Shown here in pieces: positions 1 to 8,964 of a DNA stretch of 64,000 nucleotides. How positions within the stretch are numbered: position 1 is the first letter of the stretch; each line of letters opens with the position of its first letter. The position numbers and the translations under genes were made by a program. Location: positions 1,557,501-1,621,500 of the forward strand of contig NZ_CP140153.1 of NCBI RefSeq assembly GCF_034479635.1, written 5' to 3'. The notes below the pieces were generated by a model, which did not search any database, was not told the DNA's origin, and saw only the letters and a list, made by a program, of their open reading frames with translations. The stretch comes from Guyparkeria halophila (GTDB lineage Bacteria; Pseudomonadota; Gammaproteobacteria; Halothiobacillales; Halothiobacillaceae).

Positions 1-1477
1 TCTCGCCGGTCTGGATGTTCCATTCCCAGGTGCCGACATTGGTCCCCTCGATCACGTTGCGCAATCGCTCCCGTTCCCGATTGAGGGCCTCCTCGGCCCG
101 TTCGCGCTCGGTGATGTCGTGGACGATCACGAACATGCGCCCGCCCTGGGGATGGTCGTTCATGGGCGTGACGTGCACCTCGACCCGACGCTCCTCGCCG
201 GAACGCAGGCGATGCGTGTGCAGGTGACATTGGCCGCCGGCCACGCCGCCGTTGCTGAACTCGTCGAACTGCTGGCAACGGTGAGCCCAGAGCCGGTCAA
301 CGGGCTGGCCGATCAACTCCTCGCGTGACCAGCCATAAAATGCCGCCGCGGCGTCATTGGCGTCCAGGATCTCGCCCTTCTCGAAGTCGAGCAGCAGGAG
401 TACCGACGCATTGTCTTCAAAGAAACGCCGAAACCGCTCCTCACTCCGCCGCACGGCCAGGTGGCGCAACAGCAGCGCAAGCGACAACCCGGCGATCAGG
501 AGGACCGACACACCCAGCACCATGATGAGGACGCGGTGCTGCGTCCAGATATCGGTCAACGTGATCTCGGGCGGGGTGTCGAACGGCGGCAGGCCGAGAC
601 GACGGCTGAGCTCCTCGACCGGCGCGTAGTCGCCCGGCGGGCCGAAACCGGCGATCCCCGCGAGCATCGAGGCCGGATCACTGGTATCGAGCGAGAACAG
701 CGCCGCCCCGATCCGGCGTTCCAGGTCGGCGCCCATGTGCTGCATGGTCACCATGGGCCATTCGGGGTACAGCCGGGTGGAGACCGCGAACGGATAGCTG
801 CCCACCGACTGCGGATTGACCACCCGCAGGTTGTCGATATGCGACGCCCCCAGCCCGCGCAGGTTCTCGAGCACGCCGGTCCGGATAAAACCGACGTCGA
901 CCTTGCCGGTCAACACCGCCTCGATTACCGCGTCGTGGGTGCCGACGAAACGAAAGCTTGCCGTCTCGCGCAGGTCCACGCCGGCATCGAATACCTCGTA
1001 CAGCGGGGCACGGTATCCCCCCAGGAATTCGGTACCCGGCGCGGCGATCGTCTTTCCCGCGAGGTCCTTGAGCGCCTCGATCCCGGTCTCGCCCTTGCGC
1101 GTGATGATCACGCCCCCGAGGCTGCGGGTGGTGGTGCCCTGATGACGCGCGACCAGGGTGGCCAACACCCCGGAGAGCGTGTTCTCCGACCGAACCATCA
1201 CGTAATGGGTCGGGTTGGTCAGCAGCAGGTCGACCTGATTGCGCCGGATAGCATGGTCGAGCTGATCGGGCGGCAGCACCTTGAGGCGGAAGGTCACGCC
1301 CGAGATGTTGTCGTTGAGGTAGTCGACCAGGGGTTGGAAACGCTGCTCCATGATGGGTGCCGGGCGCATGCCGAATACGCCCACCAGCACCTCGTTCTCG
1401 GACATCAGCGCCTGTGCCCCGCCGGTCCAGAGGAGCAACGCAAGCAGCGACCAGGCGATTGGCAGGCGCCGCCTCAC
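1..1477 (-). CDS. PhnD-type binding domain / PAS sensor protein (partial)
   Basis: Incomplete: after 492 codons it runs off the left edge of the window. The GTG start overlaps the upstream stop by four bases (GTGA), so translation is probably coupled. Residues 1-24 form a signal peptide. About 30-305 matches the periplasmic phosphonate-binding (PhnD-like) fold, starting VGVFGMRPAPIMEQRF. A membrane helix lies at 316-338, a PAS domain at about 345-458 ending in the typical VIVHDITERERAEEAL, and a second PAS begins near 470. The output domain (histidine kinase or GGDEF/EAL) lies outside the window and is not known. Likely a membrane receptor that reads a periplasmic ligand. The ligand cannot be told from sequence; PhnD-type domains in sensors need not bind phosphonate. 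Confidence 0.85.
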   Translation of the reverse strand, partial: MRRRLPIAWSLLALLLWTGGAQALMSENEVLVGVFGMRPAPIMEQRFQPLVDYLNDNISGVTFRLKVLPPDQLDHAIRRNQVDLLLTNPTHYVMVRSENTLSGVLATLVARHQGTTTRSLGGVIITRKGETGIEALKDLAGKTIAAPGTEFLGGYRAPLYEVFDAGVDLRETASFRFVGTHDAVIEAVLTGKVDVGFIRTGVLENLRGLGASHIDNLRVVNPQSVGSYPFAVSTRLYPEWPMVTMQHMGADLERRIGAALFSLDTSDPASMLAGIAGFGPPGDYAPVEELSRRLGLPPFDTPPEITLTDIWTQHRVLIMVLGVSVLLIAGLSLALLLRHLAVRRSEERFRRFFEDNASVLLLLDFEKGEILDANDAAAAFYGWSREELIGQPVDRLWAHRCQQFDEFSNGGVAGGQCHLHTHRLRSGEERRVEVHVTPMNDHPQGGRMFVIVHDITERERAEEALNRERERLRNVIEGTNVGTWEWNIQTGE

Positions 1478-2433
1478 GGGGTCTCCTCGCGCGGCAGGTA
1501 GTCGGCCGTCACCCAGTGGTCGATGGCGGCCATTGAAGGCGGCGGCTCACCGTTGGACAGCCGTGAATGGAGGGAGCGTATGGCATCAAACAGCCGCGAG
1601 TTTCGCGACAGGTAACGGCGGTTGGCCTCGAGCCCCGGCAGAAGAACCCCGGCGATCGACCAGGTGACGGTTCGCTCGTCGATTTGCTGGGCGTCCGCGA
1701 TTCGGTAGACGGCATCCTGACGATTCGTGCGCAGGTGATGCAGCCCGCGGAAATGCGCACGGATCAGGTCGGTCAGCACCTGGTCGACCTGACCGATGCG
1801 GTCGCGACGGACGGCGAGCACGTCGAAGATCAGGTCGGGAAAGTCGCGACTGTCGATCAACCGTTCGGCGCCCGCGGTCTGCAACTGCGAGGCGGTCGGC
1901 TCGTAGGTCACCACCGCATCCACTTCGCCACCCCGCCAGGCGTTCAGGTGCTGGGTAGCGGGGCGATCGACAATGGTGACGTCATCCCAGTCGAGTTCGG
2001 CCCGGGCGAGCACGCGATCCAGCAACGTCTCGCCGACCCCGTCCACCTCGACCGCGATGCGCTTGCCGGCCAGGTCGGCGAGCGAATCAATGCCCTCGCC
2101 CACCAGCAATACGTCGCCCCCCGAGGAGACATCGAATACCAGCACCACCACGAGATCGAGACCAGCACGTCGTGCGCGAATCACCTCGTCGAGGGTCAGG
2201 GTGGCCGCATCGATCTCGCCCCGCTGCAAGGCTTCAAGCGACAGGCTCGCCGACCCCAGCCGGGTAAGCGAGACCGTCGCCGGCAACCAGTCGAACTGCG
2301 AGGCGAGCATCAGCGTCTCGTAGCCAATCCAGGGATGGTAGGCAACGCGGATGGACTGGTCGGGTGTGAGGCACCCTCCCGCGAGCGCGGCGCCGGCCAG
2401 CGGGGCGAACATCAGAAAGCGGCGTCGTTGCAT
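1474..2433 (-). CDS. NitT/TauT-type solute-binding lipoprotein
   Basis: A 319-residue protein of the NMT1/SsuA-like periplasmic binding family; the mature N-terminus VAYHPWIGYETLMLAS is characteristic. I chose the ATG at 2433 rather than an upstream in-frame start because it places MQRRRFLMF, a hydrophobic stretch and a lipobox-like LAGGC (Cys21) at the N-terminus, so the protein is probably lipid-anchored in the periplasm. The run of arginines could also act as a Tat signal. No ABC permease or ATPase is adjacent; instead the stop overlaps the start of a membrane sensor gene. A role as a ligand-presenting partner of that sensor is inference. The ligand class (nitrate, sulfonate, pyrimidine or other) is undetermined. 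Confidence 0.82.
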   Translation of the reverse strand: MQRRRFLMFAPLAGAALAGGCLTPDQSIRVAYHPWIGYETLMLASQFDWLPATVSLTRLGSASLSLEALQRGEIDAATLTLDEVIRARRAGLDLVVVLVFDVSSGGDVLLVGEGIDSLADLAGKRIAVEVDGVGETLLDRVLARAELDWDDVTIVDRPATQHLNAWRGGEVDAVVTYEPTASQLQTAGAERLIDSRDFPDLIFDVLAVRRDRIGQVDQVLTDLIRAHFRGLHHLRTNRQDAVYRIADAQQIDERTVTWSIAGVLLPGLEANRRYLSRNSRLFDAIRSLHSRLSNGEPPPSMAAIDHWVTADYLPREETP

Positions 2434-2700
2434 GTGCTGCGTCGTGTGCTGATCATTCCGTTGTGGCGACTCGATCCCGCCGTTCCCACCGTCAAGCACG
2501 CCGCATTCTGTCGGCGTCGTCACTTGTCATGGCCGTTGGGCACAAGCTATCCAAAATCGAGGCAAAAGGCCACATCCGCGCCGGTTTTTTATCTTCCCAC
2601 CCATATATTTTTCATCGTTGGCTATCAACGGCCTATCGAAACGAAAAACGACCGGCACCTGGCCGGTCGTCATATGGCGGACGAGGATGGGAAAGACGGG
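2434..2700. other. 267-bp intergenic region, AT-rich
   Basis: No gene. It holds the terminator of the exported rhodanese gene at its right end, then an AT-rich patch (about 2586-2620) unusual for this GC-rich window. On the minus strand this patch contains a TTGATA followed by AT-rich TATATG-like sequence, a possible promoter for the lipoprotein/sensor pair, but the spacing (15 bases) is short and I do not call it. Confidence 0.5.
2642..2670 (-). terminator. intrinsic terminator after the rhodanese gene
   Basis: Read on the minus strand, a perfect 9-bp stem (ACGACCGGC / GCCGGTCGT, 2662-2670 with 2648-2656) with a 5-base loop is followed by a run of five T residues. It lies about 30 bases past the stop of the rhodanese-domain gene. 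Confidence 0.85.
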
Positions 2701-3354
2701 TCAGGAAGGATCCACCGTCGTCAGGCCCAGGGTGTGCCACAGCTGCATGCCGCCCCGGTACCAGTAGATCTTGTCGGCCGGGTAGCCCAGCGCCACCAGC
2801 GCCTTGATATTGGTGGGCGACTGACCGCACCAGGGGCCATTGCAGAACAGCACCAGCTTCTTGGCCTGGCGAAAATCGAACAGACCGCCGTCCTTCTTCA
2901 CGCCGAATTCGTCGAGCAGCAATGTCTCGGCCACGAACGGATCGAAGGTGGACGACCCCGGATAGAGCTTGGTCCAGGGGATATTGACCGCGCTGGGAAT
3001 GGTGCCCTTGTTGAACCAGTCCGGGGTGCGCGAATCGATCAGCAGGAACTCGTCTTTCTCCATGGCCCGATCGGCGAGCATGTTGAGCAGCTCGATCTCG
3101 CCAATCGTGTGCACCCCCGGCAGCAGCTGGATGGGCTGCACGCAGAACGGTGGGCATTCCCGACTCGTCTGTTGGTAGTCCTCGGCGATGCGGTTGTCGG
3201 GATCCTGGTTCCGCTTGATCTCGACCTTTTCGTCTTCGTGCATCACGGTGACGGATTCGAGCTCCGGCGTGACCTTGACCTTCATTTCCTCGGCGCCGGC
3301 CACGCCGGCGGCCGCGAGCAAGGTCGCCCCGATCATCCAGGCTGACTGTTTCAT
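2701..3354 (-). CDS. exported rhodanese-domain protein
   Basis: 217 residues from the ATG at 3354, chosen because GGGAGG lies 7 bases upstream and a clean signal peptide (MKQSAWMIGATLLAAAGVAGA) follows. A rhodanese domain occupies roughly 75-210, with the CDC25/rhodanese-like LLIDSRTPDWFNKGTIPSA segment and an active-site loop CNGPWCG (Cys171, with a second Cys176). The N-terminal 50 mature residues are not rhodanese-like and carry a separate CxxxC (CPPFC, 67-71). Rhodaneses move sulfane sulfur or act as persulfide carriers; here the site would be the periplasm. The loop is six residues up to the second cysteine, so redox chemistry is also possible. The gene is monocistronic with its own terminator. 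Confidence 0.85.
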   Translation of the reverse strand: MKQSAWMIGATLLAAAGVAGAEEMKVKVTPELESVTVMHEDEKVEIKRNQDPDNRIAEDYQQTSRECPPFCVQPIQLLPGVHTIGEIELLNMLADRAMEKDEFLLIDSRTPDWFNKGTIPSAVNIPWTKLYPGSSTFDPFVAETLLLDEFGVKKDGGLFDFRQAKKLVLFCNGPWCGQSPTNIKALVALGYPADKIYWYRGGMQLWHTLGLTTVDPS

Positions 3355-3432
3355 GACACGCCTCCCTTGGTTCTTGTTTGAATCCAACCGGAGTCTAGGC
3401 CGCGTTTGTCATCCCTGCAGGCGGATGAACGG

Positions 3433-4782
3433 CTAGGTGTCGCCGCGCACCGTCTCGCCGCGACCGATGCCGTAGTAGTGCCAACCGGCCGCCTTGAGCC
3501 GTTCGGGATCGTAGAGATTGCGCCCATCGATGATCAGCGGTTCGGCCAGCGATTCGCGCATCAGATCGAAGTCCGGCGCGCGGAAGGCCTTCCACTCGGT
3601 GCAGATCACCAGGGCATCCGCGCCCTTGAGGGCGGCATCGCGGGTGCCGACCAGGGAGAGGTCGTCACGGTGGCCGTAGATGCGCTGGGTTTCCTCCATC
3701 GCCTCCGGGTCGAAGGCCTGCACGCGTGCACCGGCGGCCCACAGCGACTCCATCAGCGTGCGTGACGGCGCCTCGCGCATGTCGTCGGTGTTGGGTTTGA
3801 AGGCCAGCCCCCACAGGGCGAAGGTCTTGCCGGCCAGCGCCTCGACGCTGCCGTAATGGGCGACCAGCATCTCGAACGGGCGGTGTTTCTGGCGGCGGTT
3901 GACCGCCTCGACCGCATCGAGCAGCAGCGGCTCATGGTCGACCGAATGGGCGATCCGCGAGAGGGCCTGCACGTCCTTGGGAAAGCACGAGCCGCCATAG
4001 CCGCAGCCCGGGTAGATGAAGTGGTAACCGATGCGCGGGTCCGAGCCGATCCCGAGGCGAACGTGCTCGATATCCGCCCCGAGGCGCTCGGCCAGGCTGG
4101 CCAGCTCGTTCATGAAGCTGATCTTGGTCGCCAGCATGGCGTTGGCGGCGTACTTGGTCAGCTCGGCCGAGCGCAGGTCCATCACGATCACGCGGTCGTG
4201 ATTGCGGTTGAAGGGCGCGTAGAGCTCGCGCATCACCGCCTCGCTGTGCGGGTCGCTGGTGCCGACGATGATGCGGTCGGGCTTCATGAAGTCGTTGACC
4301 GCCGCCCCCTCCTTGAGGAATTCCGGGTTGGAGACGACATCGAAGGCGAAATCCACCCCGCGGCGTGCCAGTGTCTCGGCAACCACCTCGCGCACCTGGT
4401 CACCGGTACCTACGGGCACGGTCGACTTGTCGATGATGATCTTGGGCGCGTCCATGTGCTCGGCGATGGTGGCCGCCACGGCGCGCACGTATTGAAGGTC
4501 GGCCGAACCGTCCTCGTCCGGCGGCGTGCCGACGGCAATGAATTGCAGTTCACCGAAGGCCACGCCCTCGGCCGCGTCGGTGGTGAAGTGCAACCGGCCC
4601 TGGTCGTGGTTCTCGCGTACGATCGGCTCGAGACCGGGCTCGTAGATCGGGATCACGCCGTCGTTCAGGCGCGCGATCTTGTCGGGGTCGACATCGACGC
4701 AGGTGACCTCGTGACCCACCTCGGCGAGACAGGCGCCGGTGACCAGGCCGACGTAGCCGGTGCCAAAAATCGTGACCTTCAT
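3433..4782 (-). CDS. ugd: UDP-glucose 6-dehydrogenase
   Basis: 449 residues. It oxidises UDP-glucose twice with NAD+ to give UDP-glucuronate for capsule, exopolysaccharide or lipid A sugars in the cytoplasm. Residues 1-30 hold the Rossmann motif ([20 protein letters not shown]); the catalytic cysteine is Cys266 in [12 protein letters not shown]; Lys210 and the helix [21 protein letters not shown] are typical of the family. Full length. The start overlaps the stop of darP by four bases (ATGA), so the two are co-translated even though the functions are unrelated. No polysaccharide cluster lies next to it. Confidence 0.96.
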   Translation of the reverse strand: MKVTIFGTGYVGLVTGACLAEVGHEVTCVDVDPDKIARLNDGVIPIYEPGLEPIVRENHDQGRLHFTTDAAEGVAFGELQFIAVGTPPDEDGSADLQYVRAVAATIAEHMDAPKIIIDKSTVPVGTGDQVREVVAETLARRGVDFAFDVVSNPEFLKEGAAVNDFMKPDRIIVGTSDPHSEAVMRELYAPFNRNHDRVIVMDLRSAELTKYAANAMLATKISFMNELASLAERLGADIEHVRLGIGSDPRIGYHFIYPGCGYGGSCFPKDVQALSRIAHSVDHEPLLLDAVEAVNRRQKHRPFEMLVAHYGSVEALAGKTFALWGLAFKPNTDDMREAPSRTLMESLWAAGARVQAFDPEAMEETQRIYGHRDDLSLVGTRDAALKGADALVICTEWKAFRAPDFDLMRESLAEPLIIDGRNLYDPERLKAAGWHYYGIGRGETVRGDT

Positions 4783-5342
4783 TCGTCGTTCATTCCTTGT
4801 TCGTTCATCTCGCCGGCGGCCTCGATCACGGCACGCACCTCGAGAAACAATGCCCGGCTGGCCTTGCCGTATTCCTCGCGCGCGGATTCCGCCCGGGCGC
4901 CGCGTTGCAATTGACGCAAGTGCTGGACGTCCACGGCCGGGTAGCTGTCCACGAACCGGGTGATTGCCGCCAGATCCTCGATCAGCGCATCCCGCCAGGC
5001 CTCGGCCTGCATCTGCCGGCGCTGGTTTTCCGGCGAATTCGGATCGAGCCGGTTAAGCGCTACCTCGATGGCCTCGACATCCTCTTCGCGCATCAGGCGA
5101 CCGATGTACTGACGCTGGCGCTTGGCCGCCCCGCGCGAGCGCGTCGCCTTGAGCTTCTCGATGCCATCGCGCAGCCGGTCGGTGATCGGCAGGCGATCCA
5201 GGGCATCGGCATCCAGTTCGGCCAGGCTGACGCCCAGGTCCTGGGCGGCATGCGCCTCGCGCTTGACCTGGGACTTGCTCGGGCCGAGGTCTTCCTCGTC
5301 GTGCGCCTCCGACGAATCGGGCGGCAGGTTGTGCTCGGACAT
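4779..5342 (-). CDS. darP: ribosome biogenesis factor DarP (YjgA, DUF615)
   Basis: 187 residues, highly charged and helical, matching the YjgA/DUF615 family: [18 protein letters not shown] near the N-terminus, then [16 protein letters not shown] and [14 protein letters not shown]. In E. coli this protein binds late 50S precursors and helps active-site maturation. A ribosome-binding site GGAG sits 6 bases before the ATG. It is the first gene of a two-gene unit with ugd, overlapping it by four bases. Confidence 0.92.
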   Translation of the reverse strand: MSEHNLPPDSSEAHDEEDLGPSKSQVKREAHAAQDLGVSLAELDADALDRLPITDRLRDGIEKLKATRSRGAAKRQRQYIGRLMREEDVEAIEVALNRLDPNSPENQRRQMQAEAWRDALIEDLAAITRFVDSYPAVDVQHLRQLQRGARAESAREEYGKASRALFLEVRAVIEAAGEMNEQGMNDE

Positions 5343-5485
5343 GGTCGCTCCCGGGTGTGGCCCCGTTGATAGCCCCGTTGGTGGCCGATGGGTGCCACTG
5401 TGGACGTCAAAGCCGGGATTCTACCCAATTCTGCCCGTCGGGCGTCGCGAGACGACCAATGCACGACCAATGAACAGGCTGATGG

Positions 5486-5974
5486 TCAGCCGTGACGCGG
5501 TGATGACTCGAACGGATTGAGCTTCCAGATGCGCGCGTTGAGCAGCGCGGCGAAGGCCACCCAGAACCAGTAGGGAATCAGGAGTGCGGCGGCAAGGCTG
5601 CTGACCTGGGCGAACAACACGACGGTGAGACTGAGCACCATCCACAGCAGCAGGATGTCCACCAATCCCGCCACGATGCGCCGGCGACCGAAGAACAACC
5701 ACGACCAGGCGGCGTTGAACACGAGTTGCAGCCCATAGAGGATCAGGCCGGCGGTGCGAGCGGTCGACTCGTCGGCCATGAACACGCGCCAGGCGGCGAT
5801 GGCCATCAGCAGATAGAGCAGCGCCCAGGCGATGGGAAAGACCTTGTCCGGCGGCGTCCAGCCGGGCTTGGCCAGGGATCGATACCAGCCATCGGGACGA
5901 AAGATGCCGCCGGTCAGGGCCGTCAGCGCCACCAGAACGATGGACCCCATCAGGACCGCGATCGATTCAACCAT
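5486..5974 (-). CDS. tspO: TspO/MBR family membrane protein
   Basis: 162 residues, about five membrane helices, full family length. The signature region GGIFRPDGWYRSLAKPGWTPPDKVFPIAWALLY holds the conserved W-Y..L.KP.W.PP pattern, and NAAWSWLFFGRRR is the typical fourth-helix motif. TspO proteins bind tetrapyrroles and related ligands and modulate stress or photosynthesis gene expression; the role here is not known. GAGGAGAG precedes the ATG. It stands alone: 95 bases separate it from truD and 143 from darP. Confidence 0.93.
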   Translation of the reverse strand: MVESIAVLMGSIVLVALTALTGGIFRPDGWYRSLAKPGWTPPDKVFPIAWALLYLLMAIAAWRVFMADESTARTAGLILYGLQLVFNAAWSWLFFGRRRIVAGLVDILLLWMVLSLTVVLFAQVSSLAAALLIPYWFWVAFAALLNARIWKLNPFESSPRHG

Positions 5975-6068
5975 CGGAAACTCTCCTCACGTGTCGGACT
6001 GCAGAGAGCCTAGTCGGGCGGGCCGCGAGATGCTGCCGGCAGCGCCACGCCGCCGCGCCGTTACTTCG

Positions 6069-7211
6069 TCACCATGGCGTCACCTTGGCGGCAAACAGTT
6101 CGGCCACCAGCTCGGTGGCGTAGCTGCCGGGCGGCAGGGAAAAGGCCAGTTCGACCCGATCGCCCTCGACGCGATAGTCGAGATCGGGCACCCGGACCGC
6201 CAGGGGGCGGCGGTCGGCGGCAACCCGCCAGTCGGCGAGCCAACGCCGCCAGATCTCCTCACCGAAGCGCGTCAGCATTTCGTCGGCCAGGGCCGTCTCA
6301 CGCTCGGCGACCGCGCCTTCGGCCTGGGACAGCCCCTCGCCCCACAGTGGCCCGGTGGGGGTGACATCCCCCTGTTCGAGGCGCGCCTGCAGGGCATCGA
6401 GCTCGTCGGGCTCGGCCAGGAACCGACTGCGCGAACCGGCCAGCTGCAAGAGATCACCGGGTTCGACGCGGTCAACGGTGCCGGCCATGAGGCGCTCGGC
6501 GAGCACGTGATCGAAGATCGACGAGCGCAGGGTGGAAAGCAGCCAGTTGCGGGCCTGGCGCTTGGGGCGTCCGGTCCGGATGCCCTGGCCCCACTCGACC
6601 AACCCGCGCAGGTTGCCGAACTGGCGACCGTAGCGCTGTTCGCCGAAGTAGTTGGCCATGCCACGCGATGCCAGGCCCGGGGCGCGTTGCGCGAGATAGG
6701 CCGACAGATCGCCGTCCGTGTCCGCGTCGACGGACTCGACGTGGTCGAGCTGCAAGCGAAACCGGTTGCCACGATGGGTGCCGCGACGCAGCTTGCGGTC
6801 GTGGCGATCGATCTCGAGCAGGCCGACACCCGCCTCCTGGCAGGCGCGCTCGAATGCCTCGGGGTCGAAGGACTCGTGCGGGATGCTCAGCCACTGGGTG
6901 GTGATCGCCTGACGGTCCTTGAGACCGGAAAAGCCGATGTCGCGGGCCCGTGTGCCCGTCACCTTCGCCATCCAGTCGACCAGCGCGCCGGTGGTCATCT
7001 CGCGCTTTTCCAGCCGCAACAACCAGTGATTGCCGGCCCCGCTGGGTGCAAAGCCCAGGTCCTCGTCGACCCGGAACGATTCGGGCGTCTGCTTGATCGC
7101 CGCCTGCCACAACGGCGGACCCGACAGGCGCGGGCGCGCCGAGCCCGGCGATCCCGACCAGTCGAGAGGTGGCTGAACAACGGGGTCAGGGGTGCTCGTG
7201 GGATCAGTCAT
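6069..7211 (-). CDS. truD: tRNA pseudouridine(13) synthase TruD
   Basis: 380 residues. Isomerises uridine 13 in tRNA(Glu) to pseudouridine. The family motif GFSGLKDRQA contains the catalytic aspartate (Asp99 from the ATG at 7211); NYFGEQRYGRQFGNL and the TruD insertion domain follow. A TTG six bases further upstream is an alternative start. The gene begins inside the 3' end of pyrC (8-base overlap), so the two are probably translated from one mRNA. Confidence 0.95.
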   Translation of the reverse strand: MTDPTSTPDPVVQPPLDWSGSPGSARPRLSGPPLWQAAIKQTPESFRVDEDLGFAPSGAGNHWLLRLEKREMTTGALVDWMAKVTGTRARDIGFSGLKDRQAITTQWLSIPHESFDPEAFERACQEAGVGLLEIDRHDRKLRRGTHRGNRFRLQLDHVESVDADTDGDLSAYLAQRAPGLASRGMANYFGEQRYGRQFGNLRGLVEWGQGIRTGRPKRQARNWLLSTLRSSIFDHVLAERLMAGTVDRVEPGDLLQLAGSRSRFLAEPDELDALQARLEQGDVTPTGPLWGEGLSQAEGAVAERETALADEMLTRFGEEIWRRWLADWRVAADRRPLAVRVPDLDYRVEGDRVELAFSLPPGSYATELVAELFAAKVTPW

Positions 7212-8247
7212 CGACAAGCGAGGCCGTCCACTCGATCGTCTCGCCGCTCAAGAACGGCACCACCACGTCACCGCCGCAGTCGAACGGCGCCGGCACGACC
7301 TGGACCTTTCGCTCCAGCCGCAGGCGGCGCTCGTTGGCCGGCAAGCCGTAGAAGCGCGGACCGTTGAGACTGGTGAAGGCTTCCAGGCGGTCGAGCGCAC
7401 CCAGCTGGTCGAACACCTGGGCGTAGAGCTCGGTGGCCACCGGGGCGGTGAACGCCCCCGCGCAACCGCAGGCGGATTCCTTGGCGCCCTTGGGGTGCGG
7501 GGCGCTGTCGGTACCCATGAAGAACTTGCCCGACGGGTCCACCGCCGCTTCCAGCAGTGCCTCGCGGTGCTTCTCGCGCTTGAGGATCGGCAGGCAGTAG
7601 TAGTGCGGGCGAATCCCGCCGGCCAGCATGGCATTGCGGTTGAACATCAGGTGATGCGCGGTGATGGTCGCCCCGAGGCGTTCGCCCTGGGAGCGCACGA
7701 AGGCGACCGCCTGGGCGGTGGTGATGTGCTCCATCACCACCCGCAGGTTCGGGTAGCGCTCGAGCATGGGCGCGAGCACCCGCTCGATGAACACCGCCTC
7801 ACGATCGAAGATGTCCACCGCCGGATCGACCACCTCGCCGTGCACGCACAGCGGCAGCCCGGTGCGCTCGAGCGCTGCAAGCACCGACTCGATCGCCAGC
7901 GGATCGGTCACCCCGTTCTCGGAATTGGTGGTCGCCCCGGCCGGGTAGAGCTTCACGGCGTGGATGTGCGGATCGGCCGCGGCCTGCTCGATCTCGTTGG
8001 CCGTGGTGCGGTCGGTGAGATAGAGCGTCATCAAGGGCTGGAAATCACGGTCCGGCCCCACGGCGGCCAGGATGCGATCCCGGTAGGCCCGGGCCTCGGC
8101 CACGCTGGTCACCGGCGGCACCAGGTTGGGCATGATGATCGCCCGAGCGCACTGTCGGGCCGACAAGCCGGCGACCGCGTCGAGCATGGCACCGTCGCGC
8201 AGGTGCAGGTGCCAGTCGTCCGGCTGGCGAATAATCAGTTCATCCAC
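7204..8247 (-). CDS. pyrC: dihydroorotase, class II
   Basis: 347 residues. Catalyses the reversible cyclisation of carbamoyl-aspartate to dihydroorotate in pyrimidine synthesis. Zinc ligands appear in DWHLHLRDG (His13, His15); the carboxylated lysine is Lys99 in HAVKLYPAGATTNS; later histidines lie in LCVHGEV and MEHITT. I placed the start at the GTG at 8247 because AAGGA lies six bases upstream; an in-frame TTG at 8253 would sit only one base from that site. Followed directly by truD. The other pyrimidine gene in the window, pyrD, is 3.2 kb away and on the other strand. Confidence 0.95.
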   Translation of the reverse strand: MDELIIRQPDDWHLHLRDGAMLDAVAGLSARQCARAIIMPNLVPPVTSVAEARAYRDRILAAVGPDRDFQPLMTLYLTDRTTANEIEQAAADPHIHAVKLYPAGATTNSENGVTDPLAIESVLAALERTGLPLCVHGEVVDPAVDIFDREAVFIERVLAPMLERYPNLRVVMEHITTAQAVAFVRSQGERLGATITAHHLMFNRNAMLAGGIRPHYYCLPILKREKHREALLEAAVDPSGKFFMGTDSAPHPKGAKESACGCAGAFTAPVATELYAQVFDQLGALDRLEAFTSLNGPRFYGLPANERRLRLERKVQVVPAPFDCGGDVVVPFLSGETIEWTASLVDD

Positions 8248-8307
8248 AGACAATCCTTAGTGGGATCAATGGGTTTCAATCGGTAGTTCGCGTGGTTTTC
8301 GACATCG

Positions 8308-8802
8308 TTACCAGGCGATGTAGGCGTAGCCGTCTTCCTGGTATTCCATCAGGGCCGCGGCTCCGACCTGTTCGATGCGGGCGAAATCCCGGATGTCATC
8401 CGCGCTGTAGCCGACGGTATCCATGGTGTTGCCACAGGCAATCCACTCGACGTCGTAGTTCTTGGCGAACCCCTCGACGCGGGCGTAGATCTCCTCGTCC
8501 ACTTCGCGCATGGGTTCCTTGGCAAGGATGTGGATGCCCTTGGCGAAGCAGGCCACGGCGATCTTCACGTTGCCGCCGTACTTGCCGATCATGGCGTTCA
8601 TCGAGTTGAGCACGTGGGTCTGGTACTCCACGTCGCCGTGATTGAGCTGGTAGATGACCTTGTGCGCCGGCTCGTCACCCGGGAAGAACAACTCCTCGTC
8701 ACCGCCGCCGTCCTGGGCATGCGCGCGGCCCAGGCCGAATACGGCGCCGACACCGGCCATGGCGGTCATGAAACGGCGTCGATTCTTGAGAAAATCCTGC
8801 AT
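8308..8802 (-). CDS. exported DsrE-family protein
   Basis: 164 residues. The N-terminus (KNRRRFMTAMAGVGAVFGLGRAHA) has a twin-arginine pattern followed by a short hydrophobic region, so Tat export is likely. The rest fits the DsrE/DsrF/YchN-like fold (KVIYQLNHGDVEYQTHVLNSM, VEWIACGNTMDTVGYSADDI), with cysteines at 85 and 123. DsrE-type proteins carry sulfur as persulfides, but many exported relatives are uncharacterised. It is a single gene; pyrC starts 60 bases downstream. Together with the exported rhodanese it hints at periplasmic sulfur chemistry, which is inference. Confidence 0.8.
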   Translation of the reverse strand: MQDFLKNRRRFMTAMAGVGAVFGLGRAHAQDGGGDEELFFPGDEPAHKVIYQLNHGDVEYQTHVLNSMNAMIGKYGGNVKIAVACFAKGIHILAKEPMREVDEEIYARVEGFAKNYDVEWIACGNTMDTVGYSADDIRDFARIEQVGAAALMEYQEDGYAYIAW

Positions 8803-8964
8803 ACCTCTACCTCTCTAACCAACAGGCCGCGTCGAGTGACGCCGGGCCTGTCATCGTGGGTCTGAACGGTCCGTCGATAGCGCTTCCATGGCCTTCACCT
8901 TAGGTCATGGTAGCGCATTAACGATTGGCCGTCGGGCGCCGCGCATTGTGGCGGGAGCGCGGTG

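Noticed and set aside
461-1501. 346-codon open frame on the plus strand
   Set aside because: It is antisense to the PhnD/PAS sensor gene, whose minus-strand protein has recognisable domains. Long antisense frames are expected at this GC content.
1567-3345. 592-codon plus-strand open frame
   Set aside because: It spans antisense of the binding lipoprotein, an intergenic terminator and the rhodanese gene, with no recognisable domain.
8822-8851. Hairpin (ACAGGCC ... GGCCTGT) upstream of the DsrE-like gene
   Set aside because: The stem is interrupted and there is no T-tract on either strand; not enough to call a terminator or operator.
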